Notes under the pieces: model-generated
Told to the model about the DNA's origin: nothing
What the model saw: the letters and a program-made list of their open reading frames with translations, nothing else
Databases searched by the model: none
Position numbers and translations under genes: made by a program
Shown here: piece after piece, positions 1-7,801 of the stretch
Layout of the letters: each line of letters starts with the position of its first letter
Numbering within the stretch: position 1 is the stretch's first letter
NCBI GenBank assembly: GCA_037968895.1
Contig: JBBKWJ010000015.1
Coordinates: 1-25,808 of the forward strand
Source of the DNA: JBBKWJ01 sp037968895
GTDB lineage: Bacteria > Actinomycetota > Acidimicrobiia > Acidimicrobiales > SZUA-35
DNA: 25,808 nucleotides
Direction: 5' to 3'

Positions 1-2446
1 CGGCTGTGTCGTCATAGCTGGTGGTTGGACTGGTGTCGTAGAGCGGCCCGACGGTGCCGTTCGTTGATCGGTAGATGAGATAGTTGGTGACGCCGATGTT
101 GTCGGTGCTCGCGTTCCACACCAGATTGATCGAGTCGGGGTCGGCGTCAGTCCGGAGTCCCGACGGCGTACTTGGACGCTGGGTGTCGGGAGCGCCGCCA
201 TCATTGCTGAACACAGCGGTGAGCCGAGCGTTGCTGTTGATGACCAGCTCGACAGCCTGGCTGGTTGACAGTGTCTGGCCGTCGAGTTGCCACTCGTTAA
301 ACGTGTAGTTCACACCGTTTATGACCTGGGTGCTGGCCACTGATGCGTTGGTTGTGGCATTCATTGCGACGGGGCGAACAAACGGCCCGTTCTCAGCGGC
401 CGACCCAACGTTCACTTCGATTCCCGCCGGCACCGTCTCAACGGTTAGATCGACAATTCGGTACTCGACCGGCATCGTGAATGTCTGCGCCGCTGCGTCT
501 GGTGGGTCGACAGTGAGCACAATCTCGACATAGGACGGGTACTCATGGTCTGGCATCACGAAGTAGCTGCGGTCTTTGACGATCGTGGTGAGATCGTGCG
601 AATGGCAAGCACCGGGAGCGTTCGGGACGCAGTGGACGATGTTGACCGCCCACGAGAATGCTGAGGAGGGAAGTGCGCCGCCGCCAGCGTATGTGGCGCT
701 TGCCCGGATGGGAACGGAGGCCCCGCTCTTGAAGGTTCTGCCATCGGCAGGCTCGGTGATGTTCACAGTGAAGTCGCCCGATACGACATTGACGGTCCGA
801 GTTGTGACGTTAGCCAGCCCGTCTTGATCTGTGACGGTTAACGCGGCCTGGTAGGTGCCAAGGTTGGCGTATGTGTGACTCGCGGTTTGTCCTGAGGCGT
901 CAGGTGTTCCGTTGCCATCGAAGTCCCACGCATAGGTGAGCACATCGCCGGCATTCGGATCGGTCGATGCTGACCCGTCGAAGTTGACGAGCAGCGGTGG
1001 AGCGCCGACTGCAGGGCTAGCGGTGAAGCTGGCAACCGGGGCTTGGTTACCGCCAGTGCTCGTGACCCGAAGCACTCTCCCGCCTGCGATGTCGACCGCG
1101 TAGAGCGCTCCATCGGAACCGAAGTTGAGATCGACAATTGCACCGAGATCTGATGCGAACACCACTGGGGTTGTCGTGTCCGGCCTCCCGTTCGCTCCAG
1201 CGGGGAAATACCAGATGCAGTTGCGGGTGTAGTCGGTGAAGAACAACGCGCCGTCAAGCCCTTGGCCACCGAATCCTGATCGGTTTAGGGCCAGTCCTGA
1301 TATGGCGAGCCCTCCGTTCGCACACGGCTCGCCCGGCACGATTGGGCTGTTGCGGCCATAGGAAAAGATTGGTGCATCGTGGTCGCCACTGGCGATGAGG
1401 TTCTGGCAGATTGTCGTGGTCAGCCAGAATGTGTTCTTCGTGGTGGCTGGCCCTTCGTAGCAAGGCCAGCCGCTGTTGAACAAGCTGTTGCCCTCAACAA
1501 GGTTGATCTCTTCGGCCCCCGCGCCGCCGACATTACCGACATAGATTCGACCTGACGCCGCGTCGACGGCAACACGGTATGGGTTGCGAAACCCGGTCGC
1601 GATGATTCGAGCCGCATTCAGTTCGGCGTCGCCGAAGAGTGGATTCTGAGCCAGGGGAGCGAACGTGTTCGGATTGACTCGCAGAATCGAGCCGTGGACA
1701 CCAGTGGGGTCTTGCCTCGTGCGCAGGTCCTGAGCGCGAGCTTGGCCGCCCTCGGTGGTCGGTGCCGACAGATTAGTGCCCGCTGGGCCTGGCGGATCGG
1801 CGCAGAAGTTGCCTCGTTGGCCGTATTCGACAAAGGAGCCGGTCGACCCATCGCCGAAACTGACGAGCAATGCATCGGATGATTCAAACACCAGGTCGCC
1901 AACAGTGTGGAACGGAAACTGCTGGCAATGACCCTCGAAGATCACGGTTTCTGGCGAGTTGGCGATCGTTCCGTCGAAGCGAACAACCCGACTGAGGGCA
2001 GGGCAGCCCGTCGTGTCTTTATTGGGGCAAGGGTCGTAGTTGCCACCGACTGCGCCGTAGGCAGGAATTGGACCGCCGTTTGGATTGCGGTCGAGGCTAT
2101 AGGAGACATAGACCCAGGGGACGGCGGGGTAATCCGGGTTAACGGCTAGGCCGAGCATCCCTCGGTCAGAGTTATTGTGCGTTTGTACTCGCCGGTCGGC
2201 GACGACCGTCGGCGTCGGGTCAGCAAGACTGTCGTAGCGGAGTACCTTGCCCCGCTTCTCAGTCACGAAGATTGATCCATCGGGGGCAACGTCGACCGCG
2301 GTCGGTGTATCAAGGTCGCTGATGACCTGGTTCGCGACGAATCCATCAGCCACGTCGGCCGATGCCGGTGTTGCTCCGGCGCTGACAACGACGCCGAGCA
2401 TCGCGACAAAGCCAAGCATTACACCAAGTGGTCTGTTGACACGCAT
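1..2446 (-). CDS. Secreted glucose/sorbosone dehydrogenase-like beta-propeller with PKD and FN3 domains (C-terminus cut by window edge)
   Basis: The reading frame is open from the ATG at 2446 to the window edge, about 815 residues, with the C-terminus missing. Residues 1-30 form a signal peptide ending in ASA before Asp31, so the protein is exported. Residues about 35-460 resemble the GSDH/PQQ-type soluble aldose dehydrogenase propeller: an HNNSDRGMLGLAVNPDYP-type segment, an RNPYRVAVDAASGRIYVGNV segment, and a GWPCYEG segment near the end of the blade set. A PKD domain follows (about 465-550, with WDFDGNG), then a region of Ig-like character, then an FN3-like domain from about residue 759. 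The family oxidises sugars with PQQ, but many extracellular members have unknown substrates. It starts 54 bases after the P450 stop and may be cotranscribed. The catalytic role is inferred from the fold only. Confidence 0.85.
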   Translation of the reverse strand, partial: MRVNRPLGVMLGFVAMLGVVVSAGATPASADVADGFVANQVISDLDTPTAVDVAPDGSIFVTEKRGKVLRYDSLADPTPTVVADRRVQTHNNSDRGMLGLAVNPDYPAVPWVYVSYSLDRNPNGGPIPAYGAVGGNYDPCPNKDTTGCPALSRVVRFDGTIANSPETVIFEGHCQQFPFHTVGDLVFESSDALLVSFGDGSTGSFVEYGQRGNFCADPPGPAGTNLSAPTTEGGQARAQDLRTRQDPTGVHGSILRVNPNTFAPLAQNPLFGDAELNAARIIATGFRNPYRVAVDAASGRIYVGNVGGAGAEEINLVEGNSLFNSGWPCYEGPATTKNTFWLTTTICQNLIASGDHDAPIFSYGRNSPIVPGEPCANGGLAISGLALNRSGFGGQGLDGALFFTDYTRNCIWYFPAGANGRPDTTTPVVFASDLGAIVDLNFGSDGALYAVDIAGGRVLRVTSTGGNQAPVASFTASPAVGAPPLLVNFDGSASTDPNAGDVLTYAWDFDGNGTPDASGQTASHTYANLGTYQAALTVTDQDGLANVTTRTVNVVSGDFTVNITEPADGRTFKSGASVPIRASATYAGGGALPSSAFSWAVNIVHCVPNAPGACHSHDLTTIVKDRSYFVMPDHEYPSYVEIVLTVDPPDAAAQTFTMPVEYRIVDLTVETVPAGIEVNVGSAAENGPFVRPVAMNATTNASVASTQVINGVNYTFNEWQLDGQTLSTSQAVELVINSNARLTAVFSNDGGAPDTQRPSTPSGLRTDADPDSINLVWNASTDNIGVTNYLIYRSTNGTVGPLYDTSPTTSYDDTA

Positions 2447-2500
2447 AGTGACAAGGTTGCCACAAATGGCGCCTCGGACGCTAGGTAAAACTCGTTGTTG

Positions 2501-3706
2501 TTAGTCGGCGAGGATGGTGACGGGCAGTTTCCGGGGGCCGCGAACTTGACCTGTTGACCAGGTGACGCTGGCCGCGTCGGTGAGCTCGTAGTTGGGGATT
2601 GCCTTGAGCCACTCTTCGACGGCGACGTTGAGCTCCATGCGCGCCAGGTTTGAACCGACGCACCGGTGAATGCCAAGGCCGAACGCAGCGTGACGATTCT
2701 GAGCCCTATCGATAACTACTTTGTCGGAGTCTTCGAACGCTTCGGGGTCGCGATTGCCGGCGGGGAAGGCGAGCAGAATCTTGTCGCCTACCTTCATGGG
2801 ACAACCGCCGAGTTCGACGTCTTCCTTGACTACCCGCGCCATGGTGACCGGAGCGAAGGCGCGGAGCAATTCCTCTACCGCAGTCGGGATCATCGAGGGG
2901 TCATCGACAAGGCGTTGACGGTCGTCCGGGTTCTGTGCGAGGTGCCAAAGGCTCGCTCCGAGCGCCGACCAGGTGGTGTCGATGCCAGCGATCAGGAGCA
3001 GTGCGCATGTGCCCCGAATATGTTCGTCGGTGAGGGGTTTGTCATCGATCCGAAGATTGATGAGATACCCCATCAGATCATCACGCGGATTTTCTCGATG
3101 ATCGGCGATGGCCTTGTTGAGGTAGAACTCGAGTGTTTCTTCTTCTGCCAGCACCGCGTCTTCTTGGCCAGGGGCAGCAAGAATACGGTGGATAAAGACG
3201 CGGAAGCGGTCGCCGTCTGACTCATCGAGGCCAAGCATCTTGGCAATGATTCGCACAGGAATGTGCTGGGCGTAGTCGACTGCGGCGTCGGCGAGGTCGC
3301 CCTTCGCTTTGATGTCGGCGAGCAATTCTTGGCAGACCGCTCGCGTGGCTGGTTCGAGGGCGTCGACCGCCATGGGCGAGAAGGCGGGGAGGAGATAGCG
3401 GCGCGCTTCCTTGTGGTGAGGCGGGTCGGTAGTGATTGGTGGTGCGAAACCAAGACCGGCAGGGTCGAACTCGACGGGGTCGGGACCGATGACGGCGGCC
3501 GCGTTGCTGAAATGATCGGTATCGCGGGCGATGGTGGAAATGTCGTCGTAGCGCGTCGGGAGCCAAGTGCCGCCGAATAGTTCAGAATGGGCTATCGGGC
3601 AGTCCGATCGCAGCTGGTCCCAAATCTCGATTGCGTTCTGAGCCCACTCGGATGTGGTGTGATCGAACTCGGTGGCCCAATCGAGAGCAGTGATGTCTGA
3701 ATCCAT
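2501..3706 (-). CDS. Cytochrome P450
   Basis: This 401-residue protein is a soluble class I bacterial P450, a haem-thiolate monooxygenase fed by ferredoxin or flavodoxin partners not seen here. The I-helix oxygen-binding motif AGIDTT, the K-helix ExxR (EELLR) and the haem loop FGLGIHRCVG with Cys349 as the proximal ligand are all present. Length is normal for bacterial P450s. I chose the ATG at 3706 rather than the in-frame GTG at 3730, because that GTG sits inside the spacer of a good sigma-70-type promoter whose start point falls at about the ATG. The mRNA is therefore probably leaderless. The secreted dehydrogenase lies 54 bases downstream and the amidohydrolase upstream. The substrate cannot be read from sequence; the acidic I-helix and overall look fit the sterol, terpenoid or fatty-acid P450 groups equally well. 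Confidence 0.96.
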   Translation of the reverse strand: MDSDITALDWATEFDHTTSEWAQNAIEIWDQLRSDCPIAHSELFGGTWLPTRYDDISTIARDTDHFSNAAAVIGPDPVEFDPAGLGFAPPITTDPPHHKEARRYLLPAFSPMAVDALEPATRAVCQELLADIKAKGDLADAAVDYAQHIPVRIIAKMLGLDESDGDRFRVFIHRILAAPGQEDAVLAEEETLEFYLNKAIADHRENPRDDLMGYLINLRIDDKPLTDEHIRGTCALLLIAGIDTTWSALGASLWHLAQNPDDRQRLVDDPSMIPTAVEELLRAFAPVTMARVVKEDVELGGCPMKVGDKILLAFPAGNRDPEAFEDSDKVVIDRAQNRHAAFGLGIHRCVGSNLARMELNVAVEEWLKAIPNYELTDAASVTWSTGQVRGPRKLPVTILAD

Positions 3707-3715
3707 AGGCGTATG

Positions 3716-3744
3716 AATATAGCACGCCACCCTTACAGTGTCAG
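3716..3744 (-). promoter_or_regulatory. Sigma-70-type promoter of the P450 gene, leaderless
   Basis: On the minus strand CTGACA (3744-3739, 5 of 6 to TTGACA) and TATATT (3721-3716, 5 of 6 to TATAAT) are separated by exactly 17 bases. The expected transcription start lies about 7 bases further on, within a few bases of the ATG at 3706, so the message would have almost no 5' leader. No Shine-Dalgarno precedes the ATG, which agrees. It is the best housekeeping-type promoter I found in the window. Confidence 0.75.
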
Positions 3745-3786
3745 AACTTGTTCCCAGGATGCGACATCGCAGGCACCGGCCCGCCG

Positions 3787-5448
3787 CTAGCGGCTAAGTA
3801 GCGCAGTCGATCGTCCACCAAGCACGGTGTCGACAACCTCGATGTCTTTGAGCTTCACCGGATCGACCTCGAACGGGTCTTCGCCTAGCACTGTCATGTC
3901 GGCGAATTTCCCGGCCTCAAGAGAGCCAATGAGATCGTCGAGCTGGAGCTGATAGGCGGCGTTGATGGTGGTGGCGGCCATGGCATCACCGACGCTGATT
4001 CTCTCGTCTGGTCCGAGTACCTGTCCTGATGCGGTGAGCCGGTTGACGGCACACCACATCGTGTGGAGGTGTCCTAGCGGCGTGACCGATGCGTCGGAGT
4101 GAATCGCATAGTTAACCCCGAGACGGCCCGCCGTGGCGCAGGCGTCCATTCGGGCTGCTCGATCGGCGCCGACTGTGATGTCGCGGTGCTGGTCGCCCCA
4201 GTAGAAAATGTGGTTTGAGAAGATGTTGGCGCACAGGCCGAGTTTGGCCATCCGCCGATATTGCGATGGCGTCGTGAGCTGGCAATGTTGCACGGTGTGT
4301 CGGTGGTCGAGCCAGGGGTCATCCCACAGAATCGCCTCGAATGCGTCGAGGAACAGGTCGACCGCCTCGTCGCCGTTGCAGTGCACGTGCACCGTGATTC
4401 GTCGCTTGTGCATGGCTCGAAGCAGTTCGGCAAATCGCTCGGGGGCCATGAGCCAGAGTCCATTCGGGCGGTCGCCGAGATATCCCGGCCGGTTGAGGCG
4501 AGCGGTGAAGCCCTGAATCGAACCATCAAGAATCATCTTCACCCGGCCAAGCAGCAGCTTGTCGGTTCCAGCGGAGCCAATGCCCATCACCATGTCGGCA
4601 ATCGCGTCTGCTTCTCCCGATACCGCACCTGGATTAAAGAACGGCACAGCCCTCACGGGGAAGCTGTCCTCGTCGGTCACGCGCATCCATGTTTCGAGCT
4701 GGCTCGCGTGGTCGATCCGAACCGCACCGAGTTCGGTCACTGTGGTGAGGCCGGCGACCCTGGCGGCTTGGCCGAGCCGTTCGATCGCTTCAGCCGAAGC
4801 GATTGCATCGCGCAACATAACAGCGGCGGTGCGAGCGAGGGCCATGGCTGCCGGCTCTTGGAGCTCGCCGTTCGGCTTCCCGTCAGGTCCCGTTGGGACC
4901 CCGGGCGTTGAAGACCCGTCGGCGAATCCCTCAGCGACCATAAGCGCAGTATTGACCGTGGCGAGGTGGCCGCTTGCGTGAAATACGAAGATCTGCCGAG
5001 TCTCGGACACAAGGTCGAGGTGGCGAGCGATAAGCCGTTCGGTCGGGAGATAGATGGGATCAAACCCCCACGCGACGAGCGGCGTCTCTGGGTTAGGAAG
5101 TTCAGCTGACGCTTCGCGAAGTCGATCAAGGGCGGCTTCGATCGTTGTGCAGCCAGCGACAACGGTTCCGTCTGGAGACCGACGGTCGAAGAATCCGATG
5201 TAGGGAAAGGCCCAGACGCCACCTTCGAGCACGTGCGAATGCGCCTCGACGAAACCAGGAGTAATCACCGCCTCGGCGTAGTCGCGGTTTACGGTGGCCT
5301 TGCCCCAGTTGGCCTGGATGGTGTCGCTGTCGCCGACGGCCAGCACGCGCCCGCCCCGAACCGCAATTGCGGATGCTCGCGGGAAACCAGGATCCATTGT
5401 GATTATGGATCGGGCTTGGTAGATCGTGAACGGTTCAGGTTCGGCCAT
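3787..5448 (-). CDS. YtcJ-like metal-dependent amidohydrolase (Amidohydro_3)
   Basis: The protein has 553 residues, usual for YtcJ-type amidohydrolases of the TIM-barrel metallo-hydrolase superfamily. The N-terminal beta-sandwich strand (residues about 8-65) leads into the metal-binding EAHSH motif (His70, His72). A conserved VKMILDGSIQG segment follows, where Lys is the usual bridging candidate, then HVHCNGDEAVD near residue 352, a QHCQ near 386 and HSDASVTP near 451, the site of the catalytic Asp. A C-terminal segment closes the sandwich (GSLEAGKFADMTVLGEDP). There is no signal peptide, so it is cytosolic. It begins at an ATG 32 bases after the stop of the degenerate GGDEF gene, suggesting one transcript. 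Family members hydrolyse varied amides and cyclic amides; the substrate here is unknown. Confidence 0.93.
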   Translation of the reverse strand: MAEPEPFTIYQARSIITMDPGFPRASAIAVRGGRVLAVGDSDTIQANWGKATVNRDYAEAVITPGFVEAHSHVLEGGVWAFPYIGFFDRRSPDGTVVAGCTTIEAALDRLREASAELPNPETPLVAWGFDPIYLPTERLIARHLDLVSETRQIFVFHASGHLATVNTALMVAEGFADGSSTPGVPTGPDGKPNGELQEPAAMALARTAAVMLRDAIASAEAIERLGQAARVAGLTTVTELGAVRIDHASQLETWMRVTDEDSFPVRAVPFFNPGAVSGEADAIADMVMGIGSAGTDKLLLGRVKMILDGSIQGFTARLNRPGYLGDRPNGLWLMAPERFAELLRAMHKRRITVHVHCNGDEAVDLFLDAFEAILWDDPWLDHRHTVQHCQLTTPSQYRRMAKLGLCANIFSNHIFYWGDQHRDITVGADRAARMDACATAGRLGVNYAIHSDASVTPLGHLHTMWCAVNRLTASGQVLGPDERISVGDAMAATTINAAYQLQLDDLIGSLEAGKFADMTVLGEDPFEVDPVKLKDIEVVDTVLGGRSTALLSR

Positions 5449-5480
5449 TCGGCCAGTGTGGCATGCGCCCTAAGATGGCG

Positions 5481-6032
5481 CTAACGGTTGTCGCGTTGGC
5501 GAGCTCGGAGATCGAGCCGGGCTTGGTCAATCAGCCCATTCGCTTCAACTGAGCGGCTGTCAGCGAGTCCGATCGACACTGAGTAGGCGCGCAAATCGTC
5601 TGGAGGAAACAGGGCGTTGACCGCAGTTCCTACTCGGGCGCTCACGTTCGCCGCCTCTTCCATGGTGACTGAGTCGAGGAACACCCCGTACTCGTTCGTA
5701 TTTGTTCGGTAGATCACATCGCACGGTCTGACGTTCTCTGCGACCGTGTCAGCAATTGCGAGCATGGTCTCGGCATCGACTTCGCTCAATACGGTGGGAG
5801 ACTCAAAGCTGAGCAAGTCGAGATTGGGATGCAGGCAGTCAATCTCAATCATCGCAAAGACAATCTCGGCGTTTCGGGTCGATTGGGCGAGAAGGGTTTC
5901 AAGCGTGAGTCGATCAACGCGGCGCCGCAAAGGGTCTGGCTCGACGACGTCTACGTCAGCTTCGTCATCTTCGTATTGCTTCGAAAACGCCCGGCCTGCG
6001 AGGGCTCTGAGCTTCGATCCTGGATACTTCAT
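5481..6032 (-). CDS. Degenerate GGDEF-domain protein
   Basis: The product is about 183 residues and soluble. From about residue 40 it follows the GGDEF (diguanylate cyclase) fold: an FAMIEIDC strand, a long helix with MLAIADTVAENVRPCDVIYR, then the hairpin, a helix with ARVGTAVNAL, and the strand VSIGLADS. At the hairpin that should read GGDEF the sequence is NTNEY, so the GTP-binding glycines and the metal-binding Asp are missing and cyclase activity is unlikely. It could be a c-di-GMP or protein-binding relic. I chose the ATG at 6032 because it has a strong Shine-Dalgarno (GGTGGTGAAGG) just upstream. An in-frame ATG at 6074 would add 14 residues. The amidohydrolase follows at 32 bases. Confidence 0.8.
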   Translation of the reverse strand: MKYPGSKLRALAGRAFSKQYEDDEADVDVVEPDPLRRRVDRLTLETLLAQSTRNAEIVFAMIEIDCLHPNLDLLSFESPTVLSEVDAETMLAIADTVAENVRPCDVIYRTNTNEYGVFLDSVTMEEAANVSARVGTAVNALFPPDDLRAYSVSIGLADSRSVEANGLIDQARLDLRARQRDNR

Positions 6033-6114
6033 CTGACCTTCACCACCGCTGTAGACGGGCGTTACTGATCTCATCGGTCGATGACGTCAAAATCTTAAGG
6101 ATTCGGGTCCACCA

Positions 6115-7311
6115 CTATTCGTCACACGGGCTCGGAGAGCCAGGTTCGTTCCGGGCCTTCTCGATGTGCCAACTGCCGTCGTAGGACAGGTCGTATGTGA
6201 GGTCCCAGACCGAACACGTTTGGCCGTCTGTGCCAAATTGGGCTTCCTGCCGGGACACGAAGGTCACCCACGCGGTAGCGCGAGTGTCGCTGTCCCAGTA
6301 GGCGTAATAAACCTCCATGTCATACAACACCGATGTGCTGTTGCCATCAATGAACTGCTCGCGGGTGATGCGAGATTGAAGCTCAGGGCCATTGAACCGG
6401 TCGTAGGCGAGGCCCTCTTCGCCGTCATTGATCAGCGCCGCGTATTCGTCGAACATGATTGCGATATCGAGCAGGTCAGGGTCGTCTTGCCATTCGAACG
6501 TCGGGGCTTCGCTCTCGCAGCCGATGTCGATGTCGATGTCGTGGATCGCCGGGCCTTCAACGAATTGGCGCAACTCGGCGGCGGAAACAACGAACGCAAT
6601 GCCCTCGACCTCGAAGAACTTCCAATCGACCAGTCCGATGACATTGCCCTTCTCGTTGATCAACGGACCCCCGCTGTTGCCAGGATTGATCGGTGCGTCG
6701 GTCTGGTGGAAGGCAACGCCGTCGAAGTCGTAGTTCAGACTCGATAGTCGTCCACTTGTGAATGTTAAAGGAAGCCCGCTCGGGTGGCCGAGTGCGGCGA
6801 CCTCGTCGCCGACACGTACACCAGAGTCGTCGATGGTGAACTGATAGCCACTGGCGTTAGTTTCGAGTGCGATGAGTGCGAGATCGCGGGCGGCGTCGGT
6901 TCCGACAACGGTGCCAACCGACTCGTAGCCGTCGGCCCTTGATACCGACACCTCTCTTGCATCGCCGGTGACGTGAGCGGCCGTCAGCAAGACGTTGTCG
7001 CCGATCAGAAATCCGGTCCCCTGCGAGCCGCTACCGCTGCAGAAGAAGGCCTCAACCCTGAACACTCCGTCAGCGACAGAGGCGAACGTGTCGGCAAAGT
7101 TGGGTGGGGCAGTGGCCTCGGTCGTCGTGACGGCTTCAGCTGTGGTGGTGGTAGATGACTCGACGGGTGGGGTGACCGTTGGTGTCGTTTCATCTGAAGC
7201 GTTGAGCGATATGACGCCGCACGACGAAGCGCCCAGGGCAATGACTGTGACGGCACTAGCGAATCGTGTCGCTGCGGTGCCTTGGTGGAGCCGTCGAACA
7301 GAAAAACGCAT
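6115..7311 (-). CDS. Trypsin-like (S1C, HtrA/DegP type) serine protease, predicted lipoprotein
   Basis: The 398-residue protein has an N-terminal signal sequence ending in GASSC (Cys31), a plausible but imperfect lipobox since the -3 residue is Ala, followed by a Thr/Pro-rich linker (about 40-70). This suggests anchoring outside the membrane. The protease domain (about 75-260) has the catalytic triad in family context: His113 in LLTAAHV, Asp143 in ARDLALI and Ser213 in INPGNSGGPL. There is no PDZ domain. Instead residues about 275-398 form an acidic domain with several aromatic residues and two late Cys (CSVWD, CDE), which I do not recognise. HtrA-type proteases act in envelope protein quality control. 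It lies 48 bases after the PPOX gene stop on the same strand and may share its transcript. Confidence 0.92.
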   Translation of the reverse strand: MRFSVRRLHQGTAATRFASAVTVIALGASSCGVISLNASDETTPTVTPPVESSTTTTAEAVTTTEATAPPNFADTFASVADGVFRVEAFFCSGSGSQGTGFLIGDNVLLTAAHVTGDAREVSVSRADGYESVGTVVGTDAARDLALIALETNASGYQFTIDDSGVRVGDEVAALGHPSGLPLTFTSGRLSSLNYDFDGVAFHQTDAPINPGNSGGPLINEKGNVIGLVDWKFFEVEGIAFVVSAAELRQFVEGPAIHDIDIDIGCESEAPTFEWQDDPDLLDIAIMFDEYAALINDGEEGLAYDRFNGPELQSRITREQFIDGNSTSVLYDMEVYYAYWDSDTRATAWVTFVSRQEAQFGTDGQTCSVWDLTYDLSYDGSWHIEKARNEPGSPSPCDE

Positions 7312-7359
7312 TGCCTAAGGTTGGCACGAAAACACGGCGCCTGCGACTCCGTATGGCGA

Positions 7360-7773
7360 CTACTTCGCGACCTCGTCTGGCACCCGTCCGAGCATGTCGT
7401 GCACGTCAATTGTGATGACCACGCGATCATCGCGGTTCTTCGGCTGGCGATAGCGGGCGGCGTAGCGCTGCACGCCTTCCGCGATCTCAGGGCCATCGGT
7501 GTGAAGCCTTGCCGTGCCAGTAAGCGTAAGCCATCGGCCACCATCGACCTGGCACACGGCGACTGGTTGGTCGGGACTCTTTGCGATCAATCTCGCCTTG
7601 CGAGACGCAGCCCAGGTGATGACCCTGGCCGTGCCCGTTGCTGGGTCATAGGTGAAGCCAACAGGGGTGAGGTGTGGCACGCCCGAAGGCGTCGCGATGG
7701 ACAACGTCGATAGGTGGCGTTCGGTGAAGAAGCGCACGACGGCGGCTGGCGGGTTGCGGGGGTCGAAGTGCAT
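7360..7773 (-). CDS. PPOX-class F420-dependent split-barrel protein
   Basis: The 137-residue protein has the flavin/deazaflavin split-barrel pattern of actinobacterial F420-dependent (FDOR-B type) and pyridoxamine-phosphate-oxidase-like enzymes. Visible marks are the N-terminal helix PAAVVRFFTERHLSTLSI, the strand TPSGVPHLTPVGFTYDP, the VITWAASRKARLIAKSP segment that binds the cofactor phosphate in this family, and WLTLTGTARLHTD. Such proteins reduce small molecules with F420H2 (biliverdin reductase Rv2074 is a relative), or bind the cofactor only. The ATG at 7773 has an AGGA about six bases upstream. It follows malonyl-CoA decarboxylase by 28 bases, so the two are likely cotranscribed. The substrate cannot be deduced. 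Confidence 0.9.
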   Translation of the reverse strand: MHFDPRNPPAAVVRFFTERHLSTLSIATPSGVPHLTPVGFTYDPATGTARVITWAASRKARLIAKSPDQPVAVCQVDGGRWLTLTGTARLHTDGPEIAEGVQRYAARYRQPKNRDDRVVITIDVHDMLGRVPDEVAK

Positions 7774-7801
7774 GCGTTCCTGTGAGTACGGGTTGACGGA
7801 T

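Noticed and set aside
2666..3220. 184-residue plus-strand ORF
   Set aside because: It lies fully antisense to the P450 and has no family features.
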